In this document: in pieces, positions 24,965 through 34,482 of the stretch
Numbering within the stretch: position 1 is the first letter of the stretch
How the letters are laid out: every line of letters starts with the position of its first letter
Source of the DNA: Sphingomonas sp. 1F27F7B
Lineage (GTDB): Bacteria; Pseudomonadota; Alphaproteobacteria; Sphingomonadales; Sphingomonadaceae
DNA: 64,000 nt
Assembly (NCBI RefSeq): GCF_005503355.1
Contig: NZ_SCMK01000007.1
Span: forward strand, 154,303 to 218,302
Direction of reading: 5' to 3'
Program-made: the position numbers and the translations under genes
The notes under the pieces: model-generated
The model's database searches: none
What the model saw: the letters and a program-made list of their open reading frames with translations, nothing else
What the model was told of the DNA's origin: nothing

Positions 24965-27370
24965 TCAGAAGTTGATCTTGGTGTAGGCGCCGAGCGTCCG
25001 GTATGCGTTCGGCGAAGTATAATGGAGCAGGCCGAGCGCGCCGTAGATCTGCCACCCGGTGGAATAATAGGTGTTCAGCAGGTTGCGCCCATAGACGCCG
25101 ACTTCGATCGCTCCGTCGAGCTTGGCAAGGCTGATCCGTCCGTTGAGCAAGCCATAGCCGGGGATCAGCGAATATTTGGAATTGGGCGTCTTGGTGCCGT
25201 CCGGGTTGCTGACCGGCGGGGCAAGGATGTCGCCGAGCATCGCGCCGGTCACCGTCTGGGTGTCGCTGCGATAGCCATAGTCGAGATGCGCCTTGAAGTT
25301 GAGGCCAGCCCCGATCTCGTCGGCATAGTCCATGGTGACGCTTGCCTGCCATTCCGGCGCGTTGGTCAGGCGCGTGCCGGTATAGTTGGCGGTCGGGCTG
25401 GCGACATAGTCGGTGAACTTGGCATCGGTGTAGGTCACCGAGCCGCCCAGGGTGATCTGTCGCGCCGGCTTGACCGCGATCGACGCCTCGACACCGCGCG
25501 AGCGCAGCCCGGGCGCGTTGCCGATCGCGGAGGCGAGGATGAAGCCGCCGATGCCGGTGCTCACCGGCGTAAGGATCGTGGCCTGGAAATCGGTGAACTT
25601 GGAGGAGAAGGCATCGATGTTGAACCGCACGCGGCGATCGAACAGCTCGCTCTTCAGGCCGATCTCCCAGCTCTTCACGGATTCCGGATTATAGGGATCG
25701 TAGCGGTTGCCGACAAAGGCGACGCCGCCCGGCTTGTAACCCGTCGCATAGCTCGCATAGACCATCACGTCGCGGCTGAGCGTGAGTTGCGGCGCGATGC
25801 GATAGGTGAAGCGACCGCCCTTCTTCGATCCCGAACGGAATGCCTCGGTCGGTCCGGCACCCGTCGCGACGAAGACCGGCGAATAGCCGGTGACCGGCAC
25901 CGGATCGATGTTGATGTAGCTGATGGTCTGGCTGTTCCAGTCGTAATTGTAGCGGCCGCCGAACGTGATGCTGAACTGGCGCATCGGCGTGATCTTGATC
26001 TGGCCGAATGCCGCCGCCGCCTCGTTGGTCGCGTCGAACTGCACGGCATTGCCGAGCATCGCCTTGGTGATCGGATCGAAGGCGCCGGTAAGCGCGTAGA
26101 GCGTCGGCGTCCGCACTCCGGCGGGCGAGACCAGCGGCGCACCCAGCGTGCCCCATTGCAACTGGGTCTGCCTGGCGTTCAGCTTGTTGTAAAAGGCGCC
26201 GATCAGATATTCGACTGGGCCGCCGCTGGGCGAAGCGAAGTGAATCTCCTCGCTGAACTTGTTGGTCTTCAGCCGGCCCGAATTATACGGGATATAGGCA
26301 TAGAGATTGCCCGGCAGCAGATCGGCCGGCGTATCGTTCTCGAACGCGGTTTCACGATAGGCGGTGATCGAGGTCAGCGTATGCCGGCCCATTTCATAGT
26401 TCACATGCAGCGAACCGCCCTTGTTGATTGTGGTATTGTGGCCCAGCGACCCGTCGGCGCTGTCGGCATTCTCCGGCCCCGGGACCACGCCGAGCGCGAT
26501 CTGCTGCGCGGTGAGCGCGGCGGCGGGTGCGAAGGCCGAACCGGCGGGGCCGCCCACCGGCACGCGGATGCTGGTATCGATATGATGCGTGTATTCGCCG
26601 GCCAGCACCAGTTCGAGCGCCGGCGCGGGCTGGAACAGCAGCTTGCCGCGCACGCCATATTCGCTGACCAGGCCCAGGTTGCGGTCCAGCACCACATAGC
26701 GCCCCTTCCCGTCCTGCCCCTGGGCGAAGGCGGAAACGCGGAGCGCCGCCTGCTCGCCGAGCGGCACGTTCAGCGTGGCGTTGGTGTTGCGATCGTTGCG
26801 CTCGCCATAGCTGGCATAGGCCGTGCCGGAGAAGCTGCCGAGCACCGGCTTGTTGGTGGTGATCGCGATCACGCCCGATGTCGAGTTCTTCCCGAACAAG
26901 GTGCCCTGCGGCCCCATCAGCACGTCGACGCGCTGGATGTCGGTGAGCCCGATCAGGCCATTGTCGCGCTGGGCGTCCATCACAACGTCGTCGACGACGA
27001 CGTTGACCGACTTGGCGTTGGAAAAGTCGAACGAAGTGCTGCCGACGCCGCGAATCTGAAAGGCCGCGCCCTGGGTCGGATCATATTGGACGCCGGGCAC
27101 GACATATTGGAGATCGGTCAGCGACGTGAAGCCGCTGTCCTCCAGCGTCTGGCCACTTACCGAGGTGATCGAGATCGGCACGGACTGCGCCTTTTCCTGG
27201 CGACGCTGCGCCGTGACGACGATATCGGCCAAGCCGATATCCGGAGCATCCGCGGCCGTCTGCGCAGGCGCATCGGAAATGGCCTGGGCGCACGCATGTT
27301 CAGCCGCGCCGAAGCCGCACAGAATAATGGCCCCACCCGCCATCAGCGCCCGAAATAGGTCGTTCCGCAT
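24965..27370 (-). CDS. TonB-dependent receptor
   Basis: The 801-residue product has a signal peptide (residues 1-29, ending ACAQA), a TonB-box-like IVVTAQRRQEKAQSVPISIT near residue 49, and a plug domain with LQYVVPGVQ, AAFQIRGVGS and VDVLMGPQGTLFGKNSTSG. A long beta-barrel follows, with aromatic strand ends and a C-terminal YTKINF. This is the sphingomonad type of outer-membrane receptor for energised uptake. Cognate ligand is unknown; the adjacent PI-PLC-like gene suggests a phosphorylated polyol or phospholipid head group, which is inference. Confidence 0.95.
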   Translation of the reverse strand: MRNDLFRALMAGGAIILCGFGAAEHACAQAISDAPAQTAADAPDIGLADIVVTAQRRQEKAQSVPISITSVSGQTLEDSGFTSLTDLQYVVPGVQYDPTQGAAFQIRGVGSTSFDFSNAKSVNVVVDDVVMDAQRDNGLIGLTDIQRVDVLMGPQGTLFGKNSTSGVIAITTNKPVLGSFSGTAYASYGERNDRNTNATLNVPLGEQAALRVSAFAQGQDGKGRYVVLDRNLGLVSEYGVRGKLLFQPAPALELVLAGEYTHHIDTSIRVPVGGPAGSAFAPAAALTAQQIALGVVPGPENADSADGSLGHNTTINKGGSLHVNYEMGRHTLTSITAYRETAFENDTPADLLPGNLYAYIPYNSGRLKTNKFSEEIHFASPSGGPVEYLIGAFYNKLNARQTQLQWGTLGAPLVSPAGVRTPTLYALTGAFDPITKAMLGNAVQFDATNEAAAAFGQIKITPMRQFSITFGGRYNYDWNSQTISYINIDPVPVTGYSPVFVATGAGPTEAFRSGSKKGGRFTYRIAPQLTLSRDVMVYASYATGYKPGGVAFVGNRYDPYNPESVKSWEIGLKSELFDRRVRFNIDAFSSKFTDFQATILTPVSTGIGGFILASAIGNAPGLRSRGVEASIAVKPARQITLGGSVTYTDAKFTDYVASPTANYTGTRLTNAPEWQASVTMDYADEIGAGLNFKAHLDYGYRSDTQTVTGAMLGDILAPPVSNPDGTKTPNSKYSLIPGYGLLNGRISLAKLDGAIEVGVYGRNLLNTYYSTGWQIYGALGLLHYTSPNAYRTLGAYTKINF

Positions 27371-27459
27371 TCCGAATACCCCCTGAAGTCCCCACCGATT
27401 CGGCGGGATATGAGGGGCACCTAGGCTTGCCGCATGACAGCAAAATTACACATGTTCAG

Positions 27460-28779
27460 TTATCCGCTACACTTCAGGCCTTCCGGTGGCGACGGCTTGG
27501 CACGGCCTTCCCCGACGGACGCCGAGAGCAGTCGGAGCGAGGCCGCAGTGATGAGCGCCGCAGCAAGGCTCGGGATCAGCAGGACCGGCACGAACGCCTG
27601 TTCAGGTGACGGCGCCGAGCGAGGATCAAAGCCCCATGCGCGATATCCGGCGAACAACAGCCCCGAAGCGATCGCGCCGCAGAGATTGAAGGGAAGGTGA
27701 AACCCCGCATAATGTGCCGCAGCGCGCCTGCCCGACGGTGCAGCCTCCACATCCAGACGCGCTCCCAGCAACATCCGCAACGCCATGAAATCGATCGCGG
27801 AAACCAGCCCGAACGGCACCGTCCATAGCAGGAGCGCGATCGGCGCGCGGGGCGGCAGCAGAGGGAGCAGAAGCGCCAGGACAAGATTGGCCCAGAGCGC
27901 CAGCCTCAACAGCGTGGTCGCGGGCAGATCGGCGGCGATCCGGATTGCGCCCAGGATGCCGATCGCAGCGCAAATCGTCTGGACGAGAATCCCGGTCGGC
28001 GCCCAGCCGGGTAACCCGAGCCCATCGTCGACCAGGTAGAAATAGCCCGTTGTCGTGATCGCGGCATGCATTCCGTTGAGGGCGAACAGGGCTGCAAGGC
28101 GACGGTTGCCGCGATTGGCGAACAATAGCCGAAGCGGATCGAGCAGCACGGCGAAGCGCCACCGGCCCGGCGCTGGCCTTTGGTCGGGCACAAGGAGGAT
28201 GAGCGCGGCGTGCAGCAGCAATGCGCCAAAGGCGACCGGGATCATGATCGCGGCAAAGGGCGACGACTGGGCGCCACCCGGAAGCGCCCCGATCACGGAG
28301 AACCCGATACCGCCCAGAATGCCGAACAATGTCCGCGTGCCGAATATCCGGCCACGGATTCGACTCTCCCGGGCAGCCTCGAGCGCCCAGGCGCCGTGCG
28401 TGACGTTGCAGAATGCCCAGCCGATCACCAGGACCATCAGCGCGAGCACGATCGCGGCGATCGAAGCGGCGGAACCGCGCGCGAGCAACATGGCGGTACC
28501 GATCAGTATCAGGGCCGTGCCGAGCATCATCCACAAGCGCCGCCGGCCGAATCGGGACACCCCCTGATCGCCCATGGAGCCTGCGAGCAGCTCGGCCGGG
28601 ATGGAGGCGAAATTGGCGAGCACGACCAGCCATCCGACCGTTCCGATCTGGAGCGCGAGCTCCCCGGACAGGTAGGGCGCGAGATAGACCCGACGGGACA
28701 GATCATAGCCCGCGAACGCAAGTGACGGCAGCGACAGGACGATTAGGCGCGTGGCCGATAATGTTTCCCGATCCGTCAT
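27460..28779 (-). CDS. MFS transporter (GPH/MFS_2-like)
   Basis: ATG 28779 gives 439 residues beginning MTDRETLSATRLIVLSLPSL; a longer frame to 28809 adds only ten Gly/Arg-rich residues. About 12 hydrophobic segments are visible, with RRVYLAPYLS in the first loop and the cytoplasmic loop SMGDQGVSRFGRRRLWMMLG, typical of the sugar/cation symporter-like MFS_2 group. It lies 89 bp upstream of the TonB receptor in the same direction, so inner-membrane uptake of a compound imported by that receptor is plausible. Confidence 0.85.
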   Translation of the reverse strand: MTDRETLSATRLIVLSLPSLAFAGYDLSRRVYLAPYLSGELALQIGTVGWLVVLANFASIPAELLAGSMGDQGVSRFGRRRLWMMLGTALILIGTAMLLARGSAASIAAIVLALMVLVIGWAFCNVTHGAWALEAARESRIRGRIFGTRTLFGILGGIGFSVIGALPGGAQSSPFAAIMIPVAFGALLLHAALILLVPDQRPAPGRWRFAVLLDPLRLLFANRGNRRLAALFALNGMHAAITTTGYFYLVDDGLGLPGWAPTGILVQTICAAIGILGAIRIAADLPATTLLRLALWANLVLALLLPLLPPRAPIALLLWTVPFGLVSAIDFMALRMLLGARLDVEAAPSGRRAAAHYAGFHLPFNLCGAIASGLLFAGYRAWGFDPRSAPSPEQAFVPVLLIPSLAAALITAASLRLLSASVGEGRAKPSPPEGLKCSG

Positions 28780-28842
28780 CCCGCGCGCCCTTCCGCCGGC
28801 GCCTAGCACCGGGTCATGCCGTTTCGATGACGCTGGCCGCGC

Positions 28843-30051
28843 TCAGGCGACGCGCCGGCCTCTCCAGGCTTCGAACGCGGCCAGGGCACGCGCGTAATAG
28901 TCACGCTCGGGCAATTTGCGCGCCATCCCGATCATGCCCATGCCGAACGCGGCGATGGACAGAAGCTGCGCCGCCGCGCGATCGAAGCCCGCCCCGATGC
29001 CGATACCCAGTCGCTCCATATCGCTCGCGCGCCAATTCTCCCCGCGCCTGCGCCGCATGTCGATCGCATAGGGCACCAGGCTGGGTTCGCGTGCACTGGC
29101 AAGCGCGATCATCGATGTTGCCTTGATCAGGTCCTGCACGCTGGGGTCGTCCGGCGGCGCGTTGCCGCGATCAGGCCCGAGATCGCTTCGCCGGCTATGG
29201 AAGCGCGCGATAACGGCATGGAGCCCGGCAACGACGAGCGTCGGGCGCCCTCCGAAATGATAGACGACGGTGGAAGCAGGAACGCCCGCGGCAAGCGCCA
29301 CCGAACGGTGCGTCACGTTCTCGATGCCCTGGGAGACGATCACGCTCGCGGCGCTGTCAGCGATGAGCTGGCGCTTCGCATCATCGACCTGGACGACGGG
29401 CGGCGCGCCGAAGGACGCGATCAGCAATGCGATGGCATCGGGCTCGACGGCATTCGCACCTGGGAACATGCCACCCACAAAGCGCTGGAGGCACAGGGAA
29501 CGCAACAGCGCGTATCTCGGATCCTGGTCGGCGCTGAGCGAGAACCCCGCCTCGTCGAGCACATAGCCCAGCGCGACATCTGGCAAGGAGGTTTCCGCGA
29601 ACAGCAGCTCGGACCAGAAGCCGCCGGCTTCGTCGAGCCAATCCTCGAGTGCGGGAAATCGGTCAGGCCGAAGCGCGCGATCATGGATCAGCTCGATGAA
29701 GAATATGGCCTGGCGCCGCTCCCGCGTCACCCACTCGCGCAGGGCCAGTTCCACGATCGCCGCCCGCGCCGCAGCCTCCATCACGCCCGCCGCGTGCGCA
29801 AGATCGCGCCATTTTCCAAAAAAGGCCCGGTCGCGCGCGTGCGCCGCCCGCGTCACGCCCTCCAGCAACTGCCCCTTGCTGCCCATCCGGGACGAGATGA
29901 CCGGCACGCTGACCCCGAGCCCGGTTGCGAGAGGGCGCAGCGTCAGCTCGGCAAGCCCTCCGGCTGCCACGAGGTCCAGCGCCTGGTCGACAATCGCATC
30001 GACGGAAACACCAAGGGGGCTGACGGATCGATTCACGGGCACGCGACGCAC
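28843..30051 (-). CDS. Tandem TetR-family regulator (two TetR units in one chain)
   Basis: The 402-residue protein contains two TetR-type helix-turn-helix units. The first is near residues 15-70 (IVDQALDLVAAGGLAELTLR, then ATGLGVSVPVISSRMGSKGQ). The second is near residues 225-285 (LIADSAASVIVSQGIENVTH, then VALAAGVPASTVVYHFGGRP). Each is followed by an all-helical ligand-binding-type domain. A usual TetR protein is about 200 residues, so this is a fusion of two. It precedes the MFS/TonB/PLC genes on the same strand and could regulate them; that is inferred from adjacency only. Confidence 0.85.
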   Translation of the reverse strand: MRRVPVNRSVSPLGVSVDAIVDQALDLVAAGGLAELTLRPLATGLGVSVPVISSRMGSKGQLLEGVTRAAHARDRAFFGKWRDLAHAAGVMEAAARAAIVELALREWVTRERRQAIFFIELIHDRALRPDRFPALEDWLDEAGGFWSELLFAETSLPDVALGYVLDEAGFSLSADQDPRYALLRSLCLQRFVGGMFPGANAVEPDAIALLIASFGAPPVVQVDDAKRQLIADSAASVIVSQGIENVTHRSVALAAGVPASTVVYHFGGRPTLVVAGLHAVIARFHSRRSDLGPDRGNAPPDDPSVQDLIKATSMIALASAREPSLVPYAIDMRRRRGENWRASDMERLGIGIGAGFDRAAAQLLSIAAFGMGMIGMARKLPERDYYARALAAFEAWRGRRVA

Positions 30052-30337
30052 CTATCGCATCTCTTCGCGCTGGTCATTGCTCGTGCAGTACCTGCCGAAG
30101 ATTATGTTCCCAGCCGGGAGACCATTGCGCTGCCCCCGCTGCAGTACGCAACCAGCTCAGATACGCCGTCGGATCTCATGAGCACCACTCTCTTACAGCG
30201 CCCCGGGGAAACATCCGCAAACGGTCAATTTCGCGCCGCAGCATACATACCCCCGCGCATTGCCCGCAACACATCGTCGCCCCTTAATAGTTGCCATTAA
30301 AAGATAAATCTCAACATTCCCGGAGTCACGCGGCTGA

Positions 30338-31507
30338 TCAGCGCCGGAGATCCGCGATCGGAGGGGCCTTGGTGGTCACGGGATCGTGATGCAGCGTCGC
30401 CATCGCGACACGCCGGACCTCAAGGGCAACTCGCGGCGCCGCGTCGCGCATCAGTTGCGCGAGCCCCGCTGCGGCAGCATCGATTGAGCAATTCCCCGCC
30501 GGATCGATCAGCAGCAGCTCGAGACGATCGCCGCCCTGCCCCTCCCGCCGCAACTGAATCTGGAATGCCTCGGCGCCCGCGGCGAGCGGGGCAAACAGAG
30601 CAAGGTCAAAATGCTGCTCGGCAAGCAGGAACGAGCGCGCGTTGCGGCCGCGCAACTCGAGCAGGCAAGCGCCATCGCGCTCGACCAGACGGCCGACGTC
30701 GCCAACGAGGTAGCGGAAAACCGGGAAGCGCTTTCGATAGCCGTTGGTGATCGCGAGTTCGCCAAAGCCCTCGGCATCGGGAGACATCACCTCGACGACG
30801 ACCTGCGGCAAGATGCGGAACAGCCCGGGCTTGCGGCTCACGTCGGACCACGCCCAGATGCCTGTTTCGGCGCCGCCGTACAGCGACCAGAAGTCACGCG
30901 TGCCAAAGCTTTGGGCGAAGCGCTCGACGGCGCTCGCGGGAAGCGGCTCGCCGGCGTAGAGCAACTGCGGGATGCTCAGGCTCGCTCCGGCCGTGCGGAG
31001 AAATTCGGCGAACAGCTGGAGCTTCGAGGGCGTGCCGAGCAGATGCGACGGCGCGAAACGCCGCGCGGCCGTCAGAATGTCCTCGTAGCGGGCGTGCGCG
31101 CTCATCGGCAGCGAGGTGGCGCCACAGCGCTCGAGCAGGTCATCGAGGATCGCCGCGGTACGATACAGGTCGGCATAGCCGAACAGATTGAGCGCCACCG
31201 TCCCCGCATCGAACATCCCTGCGGCGCGCAACATGCCGGCCAGGGCATGACGCTGGGCATGATTCTCCTCGATGTCGACCGGAAACACCAAAGGCGTACT
31301 CGTGCTCCCGCCCGATCGAACCAGGTACACGCCGCGCGGCTCGGAGCCGGGCGCGAAACGGTCGAGATGCGGCTTCAGCACCGCCTTGTCGACTGCCGGC
31401 GCCATGTGATGGTCGGCGACCCCGGCAAAATGGTCGCGGTAGAAGATGTGCGCGCGCGCTCGGGCGAAACAATCGCGCAGCAACGCTTCATCGCCGGTAA
31501 TGGTCAT
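30338..31507 (-). CDS. PaaK-like AMP-binding adenylating enzyme
   Basis: ATG 31507 overlaps the upstream stop (ATGA) and gives 389 residues; a longer frame to 31690 is a shadow of the glycosyltransferase gene. Adenylation motifs occur in order: SGGSTSTPLVF (phosphate loop), LYGGAETGIWAW (acyl-pocket/YGxxE motif) and FRYLVGDVGRL (ATP-ribose Asp). The arrangement is that of phenylacetate-CoA ligase/F390 synthetase-like enzymes, which activate a carboxylate as acyl-AMP. It is the last gene of a four-gene operon. Substrate is not predictable by eye. Confidence 0.82.
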   Translation of the reverse strand: MTITGDEALLRDCFARARAHIFYRDHFAGVADHHMAPAVDKAVLKPHLDRFAPGSEPRGVYLVRSGGSTSTPLVFPVDIEENHAQRHALAGMLRAAGMFDAGTVALNLFGYADLYRTAAILDDLLERCGATSLPMSAHARYEDILTAARRFAPSHLLGTPSKLQLFAEFLRTAGASLSIPQLLYAGEPLPASAVERFAQSFGTRDFWSLYGGAETGIWAWSDVSRKPGLFRILPQVVVEVMSPDAEGFGELAITNGYRKRFPVFRYLVGDVGRLVERDGACLLELRGRNARSFLLAEQHFDLALFAPLAAGAEAFQIQLRREGQGGDRLELLLIDPAGNCSIDAAAAGLAQLMRDAAPRVALEVRRVAMATLHHDPVTTKAPPIADLRR

Positions 31508-32397
31508 GAAGCGGCCGCTCCGAGCAGGTCGCGATGATAGGCCAGGAACAGGGGCCGTTGTTCCTCGGGCAGCGTCGCAAGCGCGTGGTCGCGCCAGCGC
31601 GCGGCGAGCATCGCCGCCATCCTGCGGTCGCCGGGATCGTCGCTGCAGCGATAGCGCAACACCGTCGGCGGAACCTCGAGCGCGCGCCAATCATCGCAGC
31701 GGCGGTGCGACAGGCTGCCGGGCGAAACGCGGAAGCGGATCAGCGGCGCCGCGATCAGGCCCACGCGCCCGCCCGCAGCGGCAACGTCCTTGAGCACGCG
31801 ATACCAGAGATCGACGCCCTCGTTGAGCTGCGCGTCTCCATAACGGTGTGCGCCGAGCGAGCGGCGCCGAACGACGACGTTGCTGGCACGCCCCATCACG
31901 AACTCGGGATGTGCGGCGGCACGCAGCGGCTCGGCAAGCAGGAACAGCCCTTCCTCGATCGGCTGGAGCTCGTCGGCGAGCAGTTCGAGCTCCGGAAAGA
32001 CCTCGCCCGCGGGCTCACTCGCATAGCCGATCACCGCCATCGCCAGGCCATGAAGGTCCATGGCCTCGCGCATATGCCGCAGCGCACCGGGGCGCAGCAT
32101 GTCATCGGCGTCGAGGCAGAGGAGCAGTTCGCAGTCGGCACGCTCGATGCCGCTGTTGCGGGCCGCGCCCGGGCCGCCATTCTCCGACCGCCGCACCAGG
32201 TCGACCCGTGTACCGTCAAGCGCCGCGGCATGGAGGGCAAGCGCCCGCTCGGCCGCCGCCGCGCTGCCATCGGTGCTCGCATCGTCGACAAGGATCAACG
32301 CATCGGGCGGAGCGTCCTGGCCGGCAATTGACGCGATTGCCTCGCCGATGAACTCCCGCTTGTCGAACAGCGGAATCACGACCGCAAGGCTGATCAT
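31504..32397 (-). CDS. Family 2 glycosyltransferase
   Basis: The 297-residue product has the GT-A fold signature of family 2: LAVVIPLFDKREFIGEAIAS at the N-terminus, ILVDDASTDGSAA (nucleotide-binding Asp), then ENGGPGAARNSGIERA and LLLCLDADDML with the metal-binding DAD motif near residue 98. No membrane segment is visible. It overlaps both neighbours (ATGA), linking it to an operon with an ATP-grasp and an adenylating enzyme. It probably adds a sugar to the product of that pathway. Confidence 0.9.
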   Translation of the reverse strand: MISLAVVIPLFDKREFIGEAIASIAGQDAPPDALILVDDASTDGSAAAAERALALHAAALDGTRVDLVRRSENGGPGAARNSGIERADCELLLCLDADDMLRPGALRHMREAMDLHGLAMAVIGYASEPAGEVFPELELLADELQPIEEGLFLLAEPLRAAAHPEFVMGRASNVVVRRRSLGAHRYGDAQLNEGVDLWYRVLKDVAAAGGRVGLIAAPLIRFRVSPGSLSHRRCDDWRALEVPPTVLRYRCSDDPGDRRMAAMLAARWRDHALATLPEEQRPLFLAYHRDLLGAAAS

Positions 32398-33632
32398 TGT
32401 GCGATCAGCGGGAGGTAGATCAGGCCGCGGTCGCCATGGAGGTTGATCACCGACGCGCTGGAACCGCGGAATATGCCCGGGCCATAGCTGGTCGCGTCAC
32501 GGCACAGCTGCAACCCGATCAGATGCGTCGCGCGGGCGTCGCCGGGCGCGCCGAAATCGCGTTGCGGAAGATAGTGTTGGTACATGTCCCTCGGCCAGTC
32601 GCGCTCGACGCGCGCGCGCCACGCCGCCTCGCCGCACTCGCGACGCACCAGCGCGTCGATTCCGCGACCGCCGCTGCTCCGCTTCGCGATCATGTCCTCG
32701 CCGCGCGCGAACAGCGCTTCGCAGCCGCCCGCCTCGGTGATCGTCCAGGAGGGAATCAGAAAGGCACGCAGCTCTTCCGCCTCGTCCGCCCCCAGAAGAT
32801 CCCGGCGGATCGCATCGTCCCACAGCACGGCGAGCACGCGCTTGTCATGGACCAGGATCAGCGTGCGGACGTCGTTGAAATAGCGCCCCGTGTCGATCAG
32901 GTGGCGCAACACCTCGCCGGAGATCAACGGCAGTTCGCTTCGGTCCATCTCGAGAATGGCGTGGTCGATCGTCCGCCCCGCGGCGCACAGCCTGCCGCCT
33001 TCCAGCCCGATCGCCGCCGGCGAAACCGACGCGAAGCCAATGCCGCGCTCGCGAAGCGCCTCGGCGAGAAGGAATATCTCGGTTCCGGCCTCGCCTGCAT
33101 GCAACATCGCCACGGTCTCGCCCGGGCGATACTGGCTGCACAGCGCGTCGAGGAAACCATGCCCGGTCACCGCGCCCAGTCCGGTCGCGGCGGCGTGCGG
33201 CGCGAGCGCCTGGGCCGCACGTTCGCTCACCATCCAGCCGTTGAGCGGATATCGCGCACCGATCTCGCAGACGCGCGGCCCGCCATTGGCATCGTGGACG
33301 AGGTCCGGGCGGTACCAGCCGACACGATAGGGCGCTCCGCGCGCCAGCCGCAGGATCGCTTCCATCGGCTCGGGCAACGCATAGACGGCGCGGATGCGCG
33401 GATCGTCGGAATAATGCTCGACGATCGCGCGCAGCGCCTTGTCGAGCAACTGGTTCAGCCGATCGAGCCGGGCCAGATAGGCGGGCGTGATCAGCACGGG
33501 CGTAGCCGCAAGCTGTTCGCTGTCGATGACCGGCGGATCGCCGAGCCGCATCGCCAGCGCCGAGCGCAGGTCCTCGGCGAAGCTGCGCTCGGCGATCCGC
33601 AGCAATAGCGCCTCGACGCCAGTGCCGCTCAA
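32394..33632 (-). CDS. ATP-grasp ligase-like protein
   Basis: I take TTG 33632, which overlaps the upstream TGA (TTGA), giving 412 residues. The longer frame to 33833 starts with an Arg-rich shadow of the neighbouring gene. Residues about 130-150 read ANGGPRVCEIGARYPLNGWM, an ATP-grasp-like EINAR/NG element. Further on are ITEAGGCEALFARGEDMIAK, RSSGGRGIDALV (a Gly-rich ATP loop) and DMYQHYLPQRDF. The order suggests a circularly permuted or glutathionylspermidine-synthase-like ATP-grasp, which joins a carboxylate to an amine. The operon context supports biosynthesis of a small conjugated molecule. Confidence 0.65.
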   Translation of the reverse strand: MSGTGVEALLLRIAERSFAEDLRSALAMRLGDPPVIDSEQLAATPVLITPAYLARLDRLNQLLDKALRAIVEHYSDDPRIRAVYALPEPMEAILRLARGAPYRVGWYRPDLVHDANGGPRVCEIGARYPLNGWMVSERAAQALAPHAAATGLGAVTGHGFLDALCSQYRPGETVAMLHAGEAGTEIFLLAEALRERGIGFASVSPAAIGLEGGRLCAAGRTIDHAILEMDRSELPLISGEVLRHLIDTGRYFNDVRTLILVHDKRVLAVLWDDAIRRDLLGADEAEELRAFLIPSWTITEAGGCEALFARGEDMIAKRSSGGRGIDALVRRECGEAAWRARVERDWPRDMYQHYLPQRDFGAPGDARATHLIGLQLCRDATSYGPGIFRGSSASVINLHGDRGLIYLPLIAQ

Positions 33633-34456
33633 TGGAGCGCCTCGACCTCGATCGCGTCGCTCAGGCAAAGATGCTCGAGCACCGCAGCCTTTTTTGCGAG
33701 ATAGGTGGCGACGATCTCGTCGAGCGAATATTCGGCGATGTCGACGTCCATGGCTTCGGCAAAATGCTCCAGCGCGCTCAGGGCATGAAAGAAATGGTCC
33801 CGTTCGGTCGGCCCGGTATGGACGCTGATCCAAGCGAGGGTGCGGCGGATCTCGGCATCGGTGAAGCCATATTCCTCGTCCAGCCAGCGCCGGAACAGCG
33901 GCAGGATGAATTCGACTTCGCCGTGAGTGTAGATCTCGTGCGTCAGCGTGGTGAGCAGTGCAATCACCGGGTCGCGATCGCGCAGCGAGTTATGATCCTT
34001 CCAGTCCTTGAACGCCTTCGCCGCAGGATGAAGGTAGCGTCGCAGGAGCCAGCGGTCATCGCCGACAATGTCGGTCGCCATGCGGTAGAACATTTCCGAG
34101 TGGAGCACCCTGTGCGTGACCGCGAGATCCTCATCGATGATGCGGTCGAGACTGGTGAGCGTACGAAGCAACGCGCGCTCATCGCCGACCTGCTGCCCGC
34201 GATGGAGCATGAGCGTCAAACGATTGCCGATCCCCGCAACGGTCACCGCACTGTTGTTGGTCTGCGACCAACTGTGGAAGAAGCCGCAAAGTGCTTCGGG
34301 ATCTTGCCTCTGCCGGGTGAGAGCGCGAAATCCCTCCTCGATGGTACGAAAATAATGGGAGTGTTCGGAAAAACACCGCACCAGATCGCGCTTGATGTGG
34401 GAGTCCGATACTGTTTGAAGCACAGGCGATATGATAGCTTGTAGAGCGCCCGCCAT
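33629..34456 (-). CDS. Haem-oxygenase-like (HDO-type) putative metalloenzyme
   Basis: The 275-residue, all-helical protein has candidate metal ligands in the spacing of haem-oxygenase-like di-iron oxidases and TenA/PqqC-like folds: SEHSHYF near residue 30, LTHEIYTHGEVEFILP near residue 170, and VHTGPTERDHFFHALSALEH near 213-232 with D-H-x-x-H. No signal peptide is present. It is the first gene of the four-gene overlapping operon with ATP-grasp, glycosyltransferase and adenylating enzyme. The fold assignment is by pattern only and could be wrong; the protein may be catalytically different. Confidence 0.55.
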   Translation of the reverse strand: MAGALQAIISPVLQTVSDSHIKRDLVRCFSEHSHYFRTIEEGFRALTRQRQDPEALCGFFHSWSQTNNSAVTVAGIGNRLTLMLHRGQQVGDERALLRTLTSLDRIIDEDLAVTHRVLHSEMFYRMATDIVGDDRWLLRRYLHPAAKAFKDWKDHNSLRDRDPVIALLTTLTHEIYTHGEVEFILPLFRRWLDEEYGFTDAEIRRTLAWISVHTGPTERDHFFHALSALEHFAEAMDVDIAEYSLDEIVATYLAKKAAVLEHLCLSDAIEVEALH

Positions 34457-34482
34457 CTTCCACCCCCATCGATTTCGACTGT

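Noticed and set aside
24770..27358. 862-codon plus-strand frame
   Set aside because: Antisense of the TonB receptor, which has clear signal, plug and barrel features.
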